From the NCBI GenBank assembly GCA_019843655.1, contig JACDQD010000112.1:1-64000 (forward strand): a stretch of DNA of 64,000 nt, read 5' to 3'. Positions 12,701 through 24,700 of this stretch are shown here, piece after piece. The DNA is from Lethocerus indicus. Lineage: Eukaryota; Arthropoda; Insecta; Hemiptera; Belostomatidae. The notes under the pieces are model-generated. The model worked only from the letters and a program-made list of their open reading frames with translations, searched no databases and was not told where the DNA came from. Position numbers and translations under genes: made by a program. The stretch's first letter is position 1. Every line of letters begins with the position of its first letter.

Positions 12701-15700
12701 GTAATTTACAATTTTCAATCGGTTAACGTACCCCTGTTTTGTGTACCGGGGGGTGTTTCGGCCGCTTCGCCATCTTCAGTAGCGCTGCAGTCGCAGTCGC
12801 CAATCTGGACGTTTTCCTGGGCGGGGGCATCCTCTCACTGCACCGTCACTTCGCCGTGTACTGCGACCACCGACACGGCGCTACTGAAGACGGCGAGCGG
12901 CCGAAACGCCTCCCCGGTCTGGCGAAAGACCGAGGAGACAGAAATCGATTTGACGCCGTCGTCAAAACATTTAATCAAGTCGAGGATACAAGACACGGCC
13001 TAAAAACACGTTTATATAACTATAATCCTCGTTTTACCTTTAAAATAGGCCTAAAACCCTTTTTAACCACAGATATTTGGTCCAAGCTCTCCACAACACA
13101 GTTTTACATTCAAAATTGTCCTTAAACCGTAAAACGTTTTTAACATTAAAATGACCGTAAAACCCCTTTTTTTACCTAAACAATCCGAAACTGAATTAAA
13201 AATTGTCCTCAAACCCCCGATTTCAATTATTAAATCTCGTTCAACGTCTTACAAAAACCCCGTTCAAAACTGGCCTTAAACCCTGTTTTTGCTTTCAAAA
13301 TTACTCTCAACCCTGTTTTTGCTTTCAAAACTAGCCTAAACTTATTTTTCTTTCAAAACTAGCCTGAAACCTTTTTTTCAAAACTAGCCTGAAACCCTGT
13401 TTTTATTTTCAAAACTAGCCTAAACCCTTGTTTTTGCTTTCAAAACTAGCCTAAAACCTTGTTTTTGCTTTCAAAACTAGCCTGAAACCTTGTTTTTTGC
13501 TTTCAAAACTAGCCTGAAACCCAATTTTAACTTTCGAAACTAGCCTGAAACCTTGTTTTTACTTCCAAAACTAGCCTGAAACCTTGTTTTTACTTTCAAA
13601 ACTTGCTTGAAACCCAGTTTTGCTTTCAAAATTAGCCTAAACTCTGTTTTTGCTTTCAAAACTTGCCTGAAACCCAGTTTTTGCTTTCAACATTAGCCTA
13701 AACTTTGTTTTTGCTTTCAAAACTAGCCTGAAACCTTGTTTTTTACTTTCAAAATTAGCCTGAAACCCTGTTTTTTGCTTTCAAACTAGCCTGAAACTTG
13801 TTTTTCAAAACTAGTTTTGCTTTCAAAACTTGAAAACCTTGTTTTGCTTTCAAAATTAGCCTAAACTCCTTTTTTGCTTTCAAAACTAGCCTGAAACCCA
13901 GTTTTGCTTTCAAAACTAGCCTAAACTCCTGTTTTGCTTTCAAAACTAGCCTGAAACCCAGTTGTTTTGCTTTCAAAATTAGCCTGAAACTTTTGCTTTT
14001 TGCTTTCAAAACAGCCTGAAACCCAATTTTTTTTTTGCTTTCAAAACTAGCCTGAAACCAGTGCTTTCAAAACTAGCCTGAAACCCATTTTGCTTTCAAA
14101 ACTTGCCTGAAACCCTTTCAAAACTAGCCTGAAACTTTGTTTTGCTTTCAACATTAGCCTAAACTCCGTTTTTGCTTTCAAAACTGGCCTGTCTGAAACC
14201 CAGTTTTGCTTTCAAAGTTAGCCTAAACTCCGTTTTGCTTTCAAAACTAGCCTGAAACCCTGTTGTTGCTTTCAAAATTAGCCTGAAACTTTGTTTTGCT
14301 TTCAAAACTAGTCTGAAACCTTGTTTTTGCTTTCAAAACTAGCCTGAAACCCTTTTTTGCGTTTAAAGCTAGCCTGAAACCCAGTTTTTACTTTCAAATC
14401 GACTTACTCTCAAACGCCGTTCTCGGCCGTATAATCGTATTTAAGACTGGCCGATTGGCTATTGTGTCAGTACCCCTGTGCGCGTGTCCAGGTACAAGCT
14501 GGAGCCGGATTTGGAGCCGGGCGACGTCTACCAGCTGCTGACCAACGGGACACTCCTCCTGCCGTACACCGCCGGCGGGCCCCAGCTGGTCAACCAGTTC
14601 TCCTACTGCCTCGACACCTTAGCCTACGGCCGTTCGTCGTCCAGCGACCTCATCGCCCTGGTCTGCTTCCCGGTGGCCGAACCCTGGAGCGATTTGCCCT
14701 TCATCGTCTATCCGATAGGTGAGCCGGCCGAATTGTTTCCTCTATCCTCAAAAAGAGTCTTCTATCCTCCTTTTGTAAAGGACAATATCCGTATTAAAAC
14801 CGACAAGAAATCCGAAATCGCCTCGCCCCCCCCCATCCAGAGATTCCAATCCTTAATGCTCCCCGGTATGTGTTCCTCAACATGCCGACCAAGTCTTCCA
14901 GAGTCTCTTCCAGAGATTCCAGTCGAAAGTCCTTCGTACCGTCCTCCCAGTGTATGTTCTTCGACATACCGACAGTCGGAGAAGTCCCAGAATCCCGGTT
15001 CCCTAATTTCCATTCCCGCCTTTCTCCTCATCCCAATCCACTCGTCCAAGTCCCTTATTCCCGGTCCGAAGGGAAGCCGTAATCTGCTCGCGTGACAAAA
15101 GTGCCACCGATCGGCCGAAAAATGCGGTTTTTAGGCCCAAAAATGCTCTTTTTATGCTCAAAATTGGATGCCGTAAGCTGCTCGCGTGACAAAAGTGTCC
15201 CCGATCGGCCGAAAAATGCGGTTTTTAGGCCCAGAAATGCTGTTTTTAGACGTGAAATGGGACCAAAAATGCGATTTTTTCGGCTCAAAAAGGCGGTTTT
15301 CAGACCCAAATATACGGTTTTTAGGCGCAAAATCGGCCAAAAAAATGTGGTTTTCAGGCCAAAAAATACAGTTTTAAGGGCAAAATCGGCCGACAAATGA
15401 GGTTTTTAGGCCCAAAAATGCTCTTTTTATGCTCAAAATTGGATGCCGTAAGCTGCTAACATGACAAAAGTGCCCCCAATCGGCCGAAAAATGCGGAAAA
15501 AACCGTCTAAAAAGGCCCAGAAATGCTGATTTTAGACGTGCTGCTCAAATGGGCCGAAAATAACGCAAAATCGGCCAAAAATTTTTGGCTCAAAAAGGCG
15601 GTTTTCAGGCCCAAATATACGTTTTAAGGCGCAAAATCGGCCAAAAATGTGGTTTTCAGGCCAAAAATACAGTTTTAAGCAAAAAATCGGCCCCAAAAAT

Positions 15701-18700
15701 GCGGTTTCAGGCCCAAAATTTTTCAGGCCCAAAATATACAGTTTTTACGCAAAATATCCGAAATTGCGGTATTTAGGCCAGGAAATGCTGTTTTAAAGCA
15801 AAATGGGACCAAAAATGCGGTTTTCGGGCCCAAATATACGTTATTTAGGCGCAAAATCGGTCAAAAAATGTGGTTTTCAGGCCAAAAAGTACAGTTTTAA
15901 GCAAAAAATCGGCCCAAAAATGCGGTTTTTAGGCCCAAAAATGCTGTTTTCAGGCCCAAAAATGCTCTTTTCATGCTCAAAATTGGATGCCGTAAGCTGC
16001 TCAGGTGACAAAAGTGCCCCCAATCGGCCGAAAAATTCGGTTTTTAGGCCCAGAAATGCTGTTTTTAGACCTGAAATGGGACCAATAATGCGATTTTTTC
16101 GGCACAAATATACGTTTTTTAGGCGCAAAATAATTCTGTTCCAAGAATCCTCATCCACTTGTCGATGTTCGCGGACACTCTCAGAATCGGCTCTAAAACG
16201 CGGTCTTTAGGCCAAAATCGCAGAAATGCTGTTTTAGACGTGAAATGGGACCAATAATGCGATTTTTGGCTCAAAATGTGGTTTTCAGGCCAAAAATGCG
16301 GTTTTCAGGCCAAACTACAGTTTTAGGCGCAAAATCAGCCCGAAAAAGCGGTTTTAGGCCCAGAAATTGTAGTATGTAGTTGATTGTACAACAAAAATAC
16401 ATATTTTTTTGCGATCGCAGGCTGCCTGCTGTCGGTGCCGTTCCTCCTGTTGACCGCCGGCGTATTCCTCTACTTCGGGAGCTGAGGGACCTCCGCGGCA
16501 AGATAGCCATCTGCCTCACCCTCTGTCTGGCGCTGGCCTTCCTCTCACTTGCCTTTATACAGATAATGGCCGGTATACTCGATTACGTCCCCTGCGTCGT
16601 CTTCGGTAGGCCGCAGAGAGAGAGAGAGCTCCTCATCTATACATACAATTAACGCGAAATTTGAATTTGCCACAATTCTTGCAGTAAAATCGGCGACCCC
16701 ATTAGAGTCAGTTAGTTTAGGGTCAGTACGAATGCGAGTCATCATCATCAACGTCGAGGTGAAAATGCGCTTCAAATCGCGTAATGAATAATTCTGTTCC
16801 AAGAATCCTCATCCACTTGTCGATGTTCGCGGACACTCTAAAACGCGGTCTTTAGACCCAAAATCGGCCGTAAAATGAGGTTTTTAGAACCAAAAATACT
16901 GTTTTTAGGCGCAAAATCGGCCCAAAAATGCGGTTTTCAGGCCAAAAAATACAGTTTGTAGGCTCAAAATCGGCCGAAAAGTGCGGTTTTTAGGCAAAGA
17001 AATACTGTTTTTGGACACAAAATTGGCCTAAAAACGCTGTTTTTATGCGCAAAATCGGCTCTAAAATGCGGTTTTTAAAACCAAAAATGCGGTTTTCAGG
17101 CCCAGAAATACTGTTTTTAAACGCGAAATGGGACCAAAAATGCAGTTTTTTGGCCCAAAAATGCGGTTTTCAGGCCCAAATATACGGTTTTAGGCGCAAA
17201 ATCGGCCAAAATGCGGTTTTAGGCCCAAAATACGGTTTTAGGCGCAAAATCGGCCCAAAAATGCGGTTTTCAGGCCAAATTACGGTTTTAGGCGCAAAAT
17301 CGGCCAAAAATGCGGTTTTAGGCCCAAATATACGGTTTTAGGCGCAAAATCGGCCCAAAATGCGGTTTTAGGCCCAAAATACGGTTTTTGGCGCAAAATC
17401 GGCCAAAAATTGTTTTCAGGCCAAAAATTCAGTTTTAAGCAAAAAATCGGCCCAAAATGCGGTTTTGAGGCCGAAATATACGGTTTTAGGCGCAAAATCG
17501 GCCAAAAATGCGGTTTTCAGGCCAAAAATACAGTTTTAAGCGCAAAATCGGCCCGACAAAATCGGTTTTAGGCCCAAAAACGCTTTTATGCGCGAAATTG
17601 GCTCTAAAATGTTGTTTTTAGGCGAAAAATCGTCCCCAAAAGTGGTTTTCGGGCGCAAAATGGGACAAAAAAATGCGGTCTTTAGGTACAAAATCGGCTC
17701 AAAATGCGGTTTTCAGGCCCAAAATGCCGTTTTCGGCCCGAATATACGGTTTTAGGCCCAGAAAAATGCGCTGTGTTTCGGCCCTCCTCGCGTTTAACAC
17801 CGTTGCCGATTTTACTGCAAGAACTGCGGGACAAATTCAAATCTTTGCACCGTTGCAACGCATCTTGCATCGTCAGTTTAATTTAATCGATGATTAATTT
17901 TCATTTCCAGCATTCCTGATGCAGTTCTTCTTCTTGTCCAGCTTCTTCTGGATGAATGTAATGTGCTACAACACTTGGTGGCAGAGGCAGTAAGTGGAGG
18001 GGCGAATTTCGGCAGTTTTTTTTTTCAAAAATTTGACACTCCCAGTATACAATAATTGATATAATAATTACTATAATTATTATTTTTCAGCCTGTGCGAG
18101 AAAGAGCAACCGACGACAGTGGCAATGGAGTTGAGGCATTTCAAACTGTATTCGGCGTACGCCTGGTCTTTGCCGACTTTGATAACTCTCCTGTCGGTCG
18201 TTGCCAACACAACTTCTCTAATCAACGACGGCACTCTAAGGCCCGATTTCGGAGTCTCCTCCTGCTGGTTCCACAGTGAGTAGGGCGTACAGTTTACAAT
18301 TTCCGTCCTATCCCGACATTACACGCACTTACTGGGCACGTTGTCAAACTGTTGGATCGAATTTTCGATTCATATTTCACCTCGGTTCAGAGTATTTTTT
18401 CTTTTTCCGAACTTTCGTTTCTTGGGCCGAATCGCGACCGCTGTTGAAGGAAATTTTGAAGAGGAACCGTTTGACCGAAATTAGAGTGCGGTCTCCGGAC
18501 CCGAAAATGCGGTTTTCCGGTCCAAAAATATGGTTTTAAATCACAAAAATGCGATTTTTAGCCGCAGAATCAGCCCAAAAATGCGGTTTTTAGACCCGAA
18601 AATGCGGTTTTTAGACCCAAAAATGCGGTTTCTAGGCTCAAAAATACTGTTTTAAGGTCCTAAAATACAGTTTTCAGGCGCTAGATCGGCCCAAAAAGGG

Positions 18701-21700
18701 TGTTTGCCGGCGCAAAATAGGCCAACGAATACGGACTTTAGACGCAAAATCGGCCCAAAATGCGGTTATTAGGCCCAAAAATGCGGTTTTTAGGCTCAAA
18801 AATGCGGTTTCAAGGTCCAAAATACTGTTTTAAGGTCCAAAAATACAGTTTTCAGGCGCTAGATCGGCCCAAAAATGCGGTTTTTAGGCGTAAAATCGGC
18901 CCGAAAATGGTGTTTGCCGGCGCAAAATAGGCCAACGAATACGGATTTTAGACGCAAAATCGGCCCAAAATGCGGTTTGCAGGGGCAAAATCAGCTCCAA
19001 AATGCGGTTTTTAGGCTCAAAAATACGGTTTCAAGGTCCAAAATACTGTTTTAAGGTCCAAAAATACAGTTACGGTTTTCTGGCGCAAAATCGGCCCAAA
19101 ATGCGGTTTTAGGCGTAAAATCGGCCCGAAAATGGGTTTTCCGGCGCAAAATAGGCCTACGGATTTAGACGCAAAATCGGCCCAAAATGCGGTTTTAGGC
19201 CCAAAATGCGGTTTTTAGGCCCAAAATACGAAAATTGGCCAAAATACGGATTTTAGACGCAAAATCGGCCCAAAATGCGGTTTGCAGGAGCAAAATCACC
19301 TCCAAAAATGCGGTTTCTAGGCTCAAAAATACGGTTTCAAGGTGCAAAAATACTGTTTTAAGGTCCTAAAATACAGTTTTCAGGCGCTAGATCGGCCCAA
19401 AAATGCGGTTTTTAGGCGTAAAATCGGCCCGAAAATGGTGTTTGCCGGCGCAAAATAGGCCAACGAATACGGACTTTAGACGCAAAATCGGCCCAAAATG
19501 CGGTTTGCAGGCGCAAAATCAGCTCCAAAATGCGGTTTTTAGGCTCAAAAATACGGTTTCAAGGTCCAAAATACTGTTTTAAGGTCCAAAAATACTGTTT
19601 TCTGGCGCAAAATCGGGCCAAAAATGCGGTTTTTAGGCGTAAAATCGGCCCGAAAATGAGGTTTTCCGGCGTAAAATCGGCCCAGCCAAAATACGGTTTT
19701 AGGCGTAAAATCGGCGAAAATGAGGTGTTTTCCGGCGCAAAATAGGCCAACGAATACGGATTTTAGACGCAAAATCGGCCCAAAATGCGAGTTTGCAGGC
19801 GCAAAATCAGCTCTAAAATGCGGTTTTAGGCTCAAAATACGGTTTCAAGGGTCCAAAATACTGTTTTAGGTCCAAAAATTTTCTGTTTTCTGGCGTAAAA
19901 TCGGCCCAAAATGCGGTTTAAATAAAATCGGCCCGAAAATGACGGTTTTAGGCGTAAAATCGGCCAAAAATACGGTTTTAGGCGTAAAATCGGCCCGAAA
20001 TGGTGTTGCCGCGCAAAATAGGCCTACGAATACGGATTTTAGACGCACAATCGGCCCAAGGTTCGGTTATGGGGCAGCTCTAAAATGCGGTGTTTAAGGC
20101 AAAAATATAGTTTTAGGTCCAAAAAGCCGCTTTTACTATGCGGTTAGTTTCAGGCGCAAAATAAGCGCGGTTTTAAGCAAAAAATCGACATTAAAATGCG
20201 GTTTTAAGCGAAAAAACGACATCAAAACGCGGTTTTAGGCCCAAAAATATGGTTTTACGCCCAAAAATTATGTTTTTGGCCCAAAATGCTGATTTTAGTC
20301 CCAAAATCGGCTCAAAGTGGGGTTTCGGCCCAAAATGCTGATTTGGGCCAAAATGGACCATGCGGGATTTAGGCCCAAAATGCCGTTTTAGGCCCAAATA
20401 TGCCGTTTTAAGCTCAAAAATATGGTTTTAGGCCGAAAAAATTCGGTTTTAGGCCCAAAAATGCTGATTTTAGTCCCAAAATCGGTTCTAAATGGGTTTT
20501 TGGCCCAAAAATGCTGTTTCTGGGTCAAAATGAAAGACCAATATTTCAGGATTTAGGCCCAAAATGCCGTTTTCAGGCCCAATACTTTTTAGGCCCAAAT
20601 CGGCCAAAAATACGTTTTAGACCCAAAATCAGTGAAAATGCGGTTTTTAGGGGCAAAAAGGGACCAAAAATACGGCTTTTAGTCCAATTTTCGATTTTTC
20701 AGCTCTCCTTTTAGGGGCAAGTGTAACTCACTTTTGTACACTTGTGGACCGAATATGGGCAAAATCGGGCGACTTTTTAAAAATTTTCGATTTTTCAGCT
20801 CTCCTTTAGGGCAAGTGTAACTCACTTTTGTACACTTGTGGACCGAATATGGGCAAAATCGGACGACTTTTTGAAATTTCAAAATTTTCGATTTTTCAGC
20901 TCTTTTAGGGGCAAGTGTAACTCACTTTTGTACACTTGTGGACCGAATATGGGCAAAATCGGGCGACTTTTTTGAAATTTCAAAAATTTTCGATTTTTCA
21001 GCTCTCCTTTCAGGGGCAAGTGTAACTCACTTTTGTACACTTGTGGACCGAATATGGGCAAAATCGGGCGACTTTTTTGAAATTTCAAAAATTTTCGATT
21101 TTTCAGCTCTCCTTTCAGGGGCAAGTGTAACTCACTTTTGTACACTTGTGGACCGAATATGGGCAAAATCGGACGACTTTTTGAAATTTCAAAATTTTCG
21201 ATTTTTCAGCTCTCCTTTAGGGGCAAGTGTAACTCACTTTTGTACACTTGTGGACCGAATATGGGCAAAATCGGGCGACTTTTTTGAAATTTCAAAAATT
21301 TTCGATTTTTCAGCTCTCCTTTAGGGGCAAGTGTAACTCACTTTTGTACACTTGTGGGCCGAATATGGGCAAAATCGGACGACTTTTTTGAAATTTCAAA
21401 ATTTTCGATTTTTCAGCTCTCCTTTCAGGGGCAAGTGTAACTCACTTTTGTACACTTGTGGACCGAATATGGGCAAAATCGGACGACTTTTGAAATTTCA
21501 AAATTTTCGATTTTTCAGCTCTCCTTTAGGGGCAAGTGTAACTCACTTTTGTACACTTGTGGACCGAATATGGGCAAAATCGACGACTTTTTGAAATTTC
21601 AAAAATTTTCGATTTTTCAGCTCTCCTTTTAGGGGCAAGTGTAACTCACATTGGTACACTTGTGGGTGGAATATGGGCAAAATCGGACGACTTTTTTGAA

Positions 21701-24700
21701 ATTTCAAAATTTTCGATTTTTCAGCTCTCTTTTAGGGGTAACTCACTTTTGTACACTTGTGGACCGAATATGGGCAAAATCGGACGATTTTTTGAAATTT
21801 CAAAATTTTCGATTTTTTCCTTTTAGGGGCAAGTGTAACTCACTTTTGTACACTTGTGGACCGAATATGGGCAAAATCGGGCGACTTTTGAAATTTCAAA
21901 ATTTTTTTGAAATTTCAAAATTTTCGATTTTCAGCTCTCCAGGGGCAAGTGTAACTCACTTTTGTACACTTGTGGACCGAATATGGGCAAAATCGGGCGA
22001 CTTTTTGAAATTTCAAAATTTTCGATTTTTCAGCTCCTTTAGGGGCAAGTGTAACAAGTGTATAGGCACTCACTTTTGTACACAGCTCTCTTTCAAGTGG
22101 ACCGACTGATATGGGCAAATCGGACGACTTTTTGAAGCTCTCCTTTACGGGCAAGTGTAACTCACTTTTGTACACTTGTGGACCGAATATAGGCCAAATC
22201 AGGCGACATTTTAATTTCAAAATTTTCGATTTTTCAGCTCTCCTTTCAGGGGCAAGTGTAACTCACTTTTGTACACTTGTGGACCGAATATGGGCAAAAT
22301 CGGGGGACTTTTTTGAAATTTCGAAAATTTTCGATTTTTCAGCTCTCCTTTTAGGGGCAAGTGTAACTCACTTTTATACACTTGTGGACCGAATATGGGC
22401 AAAATCGGAGGACTTTTTTGAAATTTCGAAAATTTTCGATTTTTCAGCTCTCCTTTTAGGGGCAAGTGTAACTCACTTTTATACACTTGTGGACCGAATA
22501 TGGGCAAAATCGGGGGACTTTTTTGAAATTTCAAGCTCTCCTTTTAGGGCAAGTTAACTCACTTTTGTACACTTGTGGACCGAATTGGGCAAAATCGGAC
22601 GACTTCAGAAATTTCAAAATCTCCTTTAGGGGCAAGTGTAACTCACTTTTGTACACTTGTGGACCGAATATGGGCAAAATCGGGCGACTTTTTTGAAATT
22701 TCAAAAATTTTCGATTTTTCAGCTCTCCTTTCAGGGGCAAGTGTAACTCACTTTTGTACACTTGTGGACCGAATATGGGCAAAATCGGGGGACTTTTTTG
22801 AAATTTCAAAAATTTTCGATTTTTCAGCTCTCCTTTCAGGGGCAAGTGTAACTCACTTTTGTACACTTGTGGACCGAATATGGGCAAAATCGGGCGACTT
22901 TTTTGAAATTTCAAAAATTTTCGATTTTTCAGCTCTCCTTTCAGGGGCAAGTGTAACTCACTTTTGTACACTTGTGGACCGGTGTGAATATGGGCAAAAT
23001 CGGACGACTTTTTTGAAATTTCAAAAATTTTCGATTTTTCAGCTCTCCTTTTAGGGGCAAGTGTAACTCACTTTTGTACACTTGTGGACCGAATATGGGC
23101 AAAATCGGACGACTTTTTTGAAATTTCAAAAATTTTCGATTTTTCAGCTCTCCTTTTAGGGGCAAGTGTAACTCACTTTTGTACACTTGTGGACCGAATA
23201 TGGGCGAAATCGGGCGACTTTTTTGAAATTTCAAAAATTTTCGATTTTTCAGCTCTCCTTTCAGGGGCAAGTGTAACTCACTTTTGTACACTTGTGGGCC
23301 GAATATGGGCAAAATCGGGCGACTTTTTTGAAATTTCAAAAATTTTCGATTTTTCAGCTCTCCTTTTAGGGGCAAGTGTAACTCACTTTTGTACACTTGT
23401 GGTCCGAATATGGGCAAAATCGGGCGACTTTTTTAAAATTTCAAAAATTTTCGATTTTTCAGCTCTCCTTTCAGGGGCAAGTGTAACTCACTTTTGTACA
23501 CTTGTGGACCGAATATGGGCAAAATCGCAAAATTTTCGATTTTTCAGCTCTCCTTTTAGGGGCAAGTGTAACTCACTTTTGTACACTTGTGGACCGAATA
23601 TGGGCAAAATCGGGACATTTTCGGGCGACTTTTTTGACAAAATTTTTTTCAGCTCTTTAGGGCAAGTTTTAGGAACAAAGTAACTCACTTTTGTACACTT
23701 GTGGACCGAATATGGGCAAAATCGGACGACTTTTTGAAATTTCAGATTTTTCAGGGGCAAGTGTAACTCACTTTTGTACACTTGTGGACCGAATATGGGC
23801 GAAATCGGGCGACTTTTTTGAAATTTCAAAAATTTTCGATTTTTCAGCTCTCCTTTCAGGGGCAAGTGTAACTCACTTTTGTACACTTGTGGACCGAATA
23901 TGGGCAAAATCGGGCGACTTTTTTGAAATTTCAAAAATTTTCGATTTTTCAGCTCTCCTTTCAGGGGCAAGTGTAACTCACTTTTGTACACTTGTGGACC
24001 GAATATGGGCGAAATCGGACGACTTTTTGCGATTTTTCAGCTCTCCTTTCAGGGGCAAGTGTAACTCATAAAAAAATCGGGGACTTATTTGGGTTTAAAA
24101 GCATTTTCGATTTTGCTTTTACGATTTTGCTGATTTTGCGCCTGAAAACCGCAGTTTGCATTTTAAAAGCGCATTTTGCACCGATTTGGCGCCTTATAAC
24201 AGCATTTTGGACCTAAAACCGTATTTTTGGTCCGATTTTGCGTCTAAAAGCGCATTTTTGGCCGATTTGCGCATAAAACCGCAGTTTAGGGGCGATTTGG
24301 CAACCAAATACAGCATTTTGAACCTAAAAACCGAATTTCAGGGTCCAAGAACTGCATTTTTTGGCCTAAAAACAGCATTTTGTGTAAGCAGAACCATTTT
24401 CTGGCCTTTATAAACCGCGTTTTTGGCCCATTTTCTGCCTAAAAACCGCATTTTGGGGCCGAATTATCGGCTGAAAATAGCATTTTGGACCTAAAAGCGT
24501 ATTTTGGTCCGATTTTGCGTCTAAAAGCCATTTTTGGCCGATTTAGCGGCTGAAAATAGCATTTTGGACCTAAAAGCGTATTTTGGTCCGATTTTGCGTC
24601 TAAAAGCCATTTTTGGCCGATTTAGCGCCTGAAAATCGCATTTTGGACCTAAAAGCACAGTTATTGGTCGATTTTGCGCCTAAAACAGCATTTTGGACCT

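Noticed and set aside
20879..24071. 35-residue-repeat proteins on both strands
   Set aside because: Arise because the satellite unit is 105 bp; indels break the frame often and both strands look equally good.
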